From assembly GCF_031581025.1 (NCBI RefSeq), contig NZ_JAVLCA010000063.1: a stretch of 9,118 bases of DNA; one strand, written 5' to 3'. The notes under the pieces were generated by a model. It saw nothing but the letters and a program-made list of their open reading frames with translations. It did no database searches and had not been told where the DNA came from. The translations under genes and the position numbers were made by a program. This document shows, one piece after another, positions 7,105 through 9,118 of this stretch. How positions within the stretch are numbered: position 1 is the first letter of the stretch; every line of letters begins with the position of its first letter. The stretch is from Salibaculum sp031581025 (GTDB lineage: Bacteria; Pseudomonadota; Alphaproteobacteria; Rhodobacterales; Rhodobacteraceae).

Positions 7105-7138
7105 AAAAACAAACGACACATTAAATCGTAAGCGTTTG
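7105..7138 (-). terminator. Weak terminator candidate after tRNA-Arg
   Basis: Just downstream of the tRNA on the minus strand, CAAACG and CGTTTG (7133-7138 and 7110-7115) form a 6-bp stem with a 17-nt loop, followed by five T residues (7105-7109). The stem is short and the loop long, so it is only a candidate. Confidence 0.35.
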
Positions 7139-7141
7139 AAG

Positions 7142-7218
7142 TGGCGGACCGAGGAGGATTCGAACCCCCGACCCCCTGATTCGTAGTCAGGTACTCTATC
7201 CAGCTGAGCTATCGGTCC
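7142..7218 (-). tRNA. tRNA-Arg (anticodon ACG)
   Basis: The minus strand gives a 77-nt cloverleaf including an encoded 3' CCA. The acceptor stem is GGACCGA/TCGGTCC with discriminator G. The D arm holds AGCTGGATAGA. The anticodon stem CCTGA/TCAGG encloses the loop CTACGAA, giving anticodon ACG, which is read as inosine at position 34 and decodes CGU/CGC/CGA. The T arm GGGGG/CCTCC encloses the loop TTCGAAT. It lies downstream of the sensor kinase on the same strand but has its own plausible promoter. Confidence 0.97.
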
Positions 7219-7231
7219 ACTATTGACCGCG

Positions 7232-7260
7232 GAATTAGACGTGTCGGGCGGGCGACGCAA
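7232..7260 (-). promoter_or_regulatory. Candidate promoter of tRNA-Arg
   Basis: On the minus strand TTGCGT (7255-7260) and TAATTC (7232-7237) are separated by exactly 17 nt. The -10 ends 13 nt before the first base of the tRNA. This is the expected place for a housekeeping sigma factor promoter with a very short leader. Confidence 0.45.
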
Positions 7261-7316
7261 GGGGGGCAGATGCACAAAGGCCAAGTTTTCTGTCGCGTCT
7301 CGCAAGAGGGCGCGGG

Positions 7317-8717
7317 TCATCCGGCATCCAGCGCGGCTTCGGCCTTGGGCAGGCAGATGGCGAAGGCCGTGCCGGTCTCATCGGTGTGGCGCAGCTCCAG
7401 CCGGCCGCCGTGGCCGCGCACAAGTTCGGCGGCGATGGCCAGGCCGAGGCCCGAGCCGCCGCGCCGCGCGCCGCCCTGGAAGGCCTCGAACAGGTGTTCG
7501 CGCGCCTTCTGCGGCAGGCCCGGGCCGGTGTCGGAGACGTGGATCCACCAGGCCTCTTCGTCCTCGCCGGCGCGGATGTTGATCTCGCCGGGCTGGCCGT
7601 TGGCGGCGATAGCCTGGCGGGCGTTGCGCACCAGGTTGCTGAGCACGCGGTAGAGCTGTTCGCCATCCGCCCGCACTTGCATGCCCACGGGAATGTCGGC
7701 GGAAAAGGAAATCTCGGCCTCCGTCTCGGCCAGCCGCTCGCCGTCGAGCACGTCCTCGACGATATCGCCCAGCGTCAGCCGCGACAGCCGCGGCGCCGGT
7801 TCGTCCACCCGCCCGAAGGCCAGGGTGGATTCGCACAGATTCACCGCCCGGCTGATCGAGCCCACGAGCTTGGGCGCGAGGCGGCGCACGGTGGGGTCCT
7901 CGGAATTTTCCAGCCGGTCGGTGAACAGCTGCGCCGAGGTCAGGATGTTGCGCAAATCGTGGCTGATCTTTGATACTCCGCCGCCAAGCTGCGCCAGCCG
8001 TTCCTTCTGCTTGAGCGCCCCGGTCAGCTGAGTCTGCAGGCTGGCCAGCGACTCCTCGGCCTCGCGCAGTTCGACCACCGAGGAATTGGGCGTGATGACC
8101 GAGCGCGCATCCTCGGGGGCCTGGGCGTAGTGCTGCATGTTGCGCACCACGCCCTTGATCGGCTTGACCAGCAGAACCCGCACGGCGAGAAACAGCAGCG
8201 TTGCTGTCACGATCGAGATCACCGCCGAGAGCAGCAGAATACGCAATCCGTAGTCGATCATGGCCGCACGCAATGGCGCGGTCTCCATGGTGACCTCGAT
8301 CAGCTGCCCGCCGCCGCGCACTGGGTTGCCGAGCACCCGTATGATCCGGCCTTCGGCGTCCCAGAGCCGGACCATGGCATCGCGAATCAGCACCCAGGCG
8401 GCGGGATCGCGCATGTCGTAGGTGGCGTGGATCGGCGCCGGAATGGGCGAGCTGAGCGCGAGTTGCCGCACCTCGTCGCGCCGCAGCACCACGTTGAACA
8501 CGCCCGCATTGGTTAGCAGCTCCTCTTCCAGGTCTTCGCTGATCATGTCGTCGGCCAACAGCGCGAGCGAGGCGATCTGAGCCCGCTCCAGCCGGGTGAG
8601 GAGGTAATCCTCGCGAAAACGCGCCACCGACGGCACGAAGATCAAGACCTCTGCCAGCATCACGAAGATGGTGGTCAGGATCAGGAACCGCCCCGAAAGT
8701 GTGTTCAACAGCCGCAT
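7317..8717 (-). CDS. Membrane sensor histidine kinase
   Basis: 466 residues. TM1 is about 10-30, a periplasmic region about 31-157, and TM2 about 158-183. A HAMP-like linker follows (V-K-P-I-K-G, 184-189, to about 235). The phosphoacceptor is H253 in S-K-I-S-H-D-L-R-N-I-L; the usual H-E-L-R-T-P-L is altered, with D for E and no proline, a variant seen in a subset of alphaproteobacterial kinases. The ATPase shows an N box (N361-L-V-R-N365), D396-T-G-P-G and G421-S-G-L-G-L. The ATG at 8717 lies 12 bp after the stop of the upstream flavoprotein gene, with only a weak GGTG/CAGG ribosome site, which suggests translational coupling in one operon. No response regulator accompanies it here, and the signal is unknown. 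There is no receiver or HPt, so it must act on a separate regulator. Confidence 0.92.
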   Translation of the reverse strand: MRLLNTLSGRFLILTTIFVMLAEVLIFVPSVARFREDYLLTRLERAQIASLALLADDMISEDLEEELLTNAGVFNVVLRRDEVRQLALSSPIPAPIHATYDMRDPAAWVLIRDAMVRLWDAEGRIIRVLGNPVRGGGQLIEVTMETAPLRAAMIDYGLRILLLSAVISIVTATLLFLAVRVLLVKPIKGVVRNMQHYAQAPEDARSVITPNSSVVELREAEESLASLQTQLTGALKQKERLAQLGGGVSKISHDLRNILTSAQLFTDRLENSEDPTVRRLAPKLVGSISRAVNLCESTLAFGRVDEPAPRLSRLTLGDIVEDVLDGERLAETEAEISFSADIPVGMQVRADGEQLYRVLSNLVRNARQAIAANGQPGEINIRAGEDEEAWWIHVSDTGPGLPQKAREHLFEAFQGGARRGGSGLGLAIAAELVRGHGGRLELRHTDETGTAFAICLPKAEAALDAG

Positions 8718-8729
8718 GCCTGCACCAGA

Positions 8730-9118
8730 CTACGGCAGAAACTTTTGCACAAGCCGGACCAGCCGTTTCACCGTGTCGTTCTCGAAGAGCCTGGGGCCAA
8801 AGTAATTGCCCGCGGCGCGTTTGTTAATCTCGCTGAAGGTGGGATAGGGCAGAACCGTGCTGGAAATCGCCGACATCTTGAGGTTGTTGGCGATGGCCAT
8901 GGCCCACATGGCGATCAGTTCGCCAGCCATGGGCCCGACGATGCTCGCGCCCACGGGCCGCCCCTTGACCACCATGACCTTGATCCGGCCGGCCGTGCGG
9001 CCCTCGGCCACGGCACGTTCGTTGCTGGCGAATTCGGCCTCGGCCACCTCAAGCTTGGCGCTGTGGGCCGCGCGCGCCTGCGCCTCGGTCAGGCCCACCT
9101 GGGCAAGCTCGGGATCGG
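8730..9118 (-). CDS. C-terminal part of a dihydrolipoamide-dehydrogenase/mercuric-reductase-like flavoprotein (5' end beyond window)
   Basis: The frame is open to the window edge and begins D-P-E-L-A-Q-V-G-L-T-E-A, the typical entry to the dimerisation domain of pyridine-nucleotide disulfide oxidoreductases (T-D-P-E-x-A-x-V-G-x-T-E). The domain continues with K-V-M-V-V-K-G-R-P-V-G-A, I-V-G-P-M-A-G-E-L-I and H-less P-Y-P-T-F-S-E-I-N-K-R-A-A. The classic Lpd/MerA catalytic H-P-T-x-S-E is replaced by Y-P-T-F-S-E, so the His of the His-Glu pair is absent. This fits the poorly characterised FAD-dependent relatives rather than true lipoamide dehydrogenase. There is no C-terminal C-C pair of the MerA type. 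About 130 residues are visible, roughly a quarter of the usual length. It is the first gene of the operon with the sensor kinase. Confidence 0.88.
   Translation of the reverse strand, partial: DPELAQVGLTEAQARAAHSAKLEVAEAEFASNERAVAEGRTAGRIKVMVVKGRPVGASIVGPMAGELIAMWAMAIANNLKMSAISSTVLPYPTFSEINKRAAGNYFGPRLFENDTVKRLVRLVQKFLP

Noticed and set aside
7142..7165. tRNA 3' end as an integration attachment site
   Set aside because: I found no second copy of the tRNA 3' end and no integrase in the window.
7015..7320. Minus-strand frame reading I-A-Q-L-D-R-V-P-D-Y-E-S-G-G-R-G-F-E-S
   Set aside because: This is the well-known spurious translation of a tRNA gene; it covers the tRNA-Arg.

Overview
The window is high-GC DNA from an alphaproteobacterium, most likely a member of the Rhodobacteraceae. 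The basis is codon use, the LarC and sensor-kinase subtypes, and an IS5-family transposase remnant of a type common in that group. The assignment comes from protein character only; no search was run.

Left end (1-1932): a larC-like gene for nickel-pincer cofactor synthesis has an intact body but a disrupted 5' end. About 800 bp without an intact gene follows. It holds a decayed IS5-family transposase and a good Rho-independent terminator that follows no intact gene.

Centre (1933-6410): this looks like a signalling cassette. A secreted, cysteine-free protein of the sulfite-oxidase/molybdopterin-binding fold is followed 18 bp later by a large membrane-bound hybrid histidine kinase (TM-periplasmic helical domain-TM-PAS-HisKA-HATPase-REC-HPt). 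Next comes a small stand-alone receiver-like protein that lacks most catalytic receiver residues. On the opposite strand, converging on it, lies a LuxR/NarL-type response regulator with a complete receiver site. My inference is that the periplasmic protein senses or relays a signal to the kinase, the kinase phosphorelay ends on the LuxR regulator, and the pseudo-receiver modulates it.

Right part (6411-9118): about 730 bp with no recognisable gene apart from a promoter candidate for the LuxR regulator. It is followed by tRNA-Arg(ACG) on the minus strand with a plausible promoter and weak terminator. Then a two-gene minus-strand operon runs in from the right edge: the C-terminal end of a dihydrolipoamide-dehydrogenase/mercuric-reductase-like flavoprotein, followed 12 bp later by a membrane sensor histidine kinase. 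No response regulator for that kinase lies in the window.
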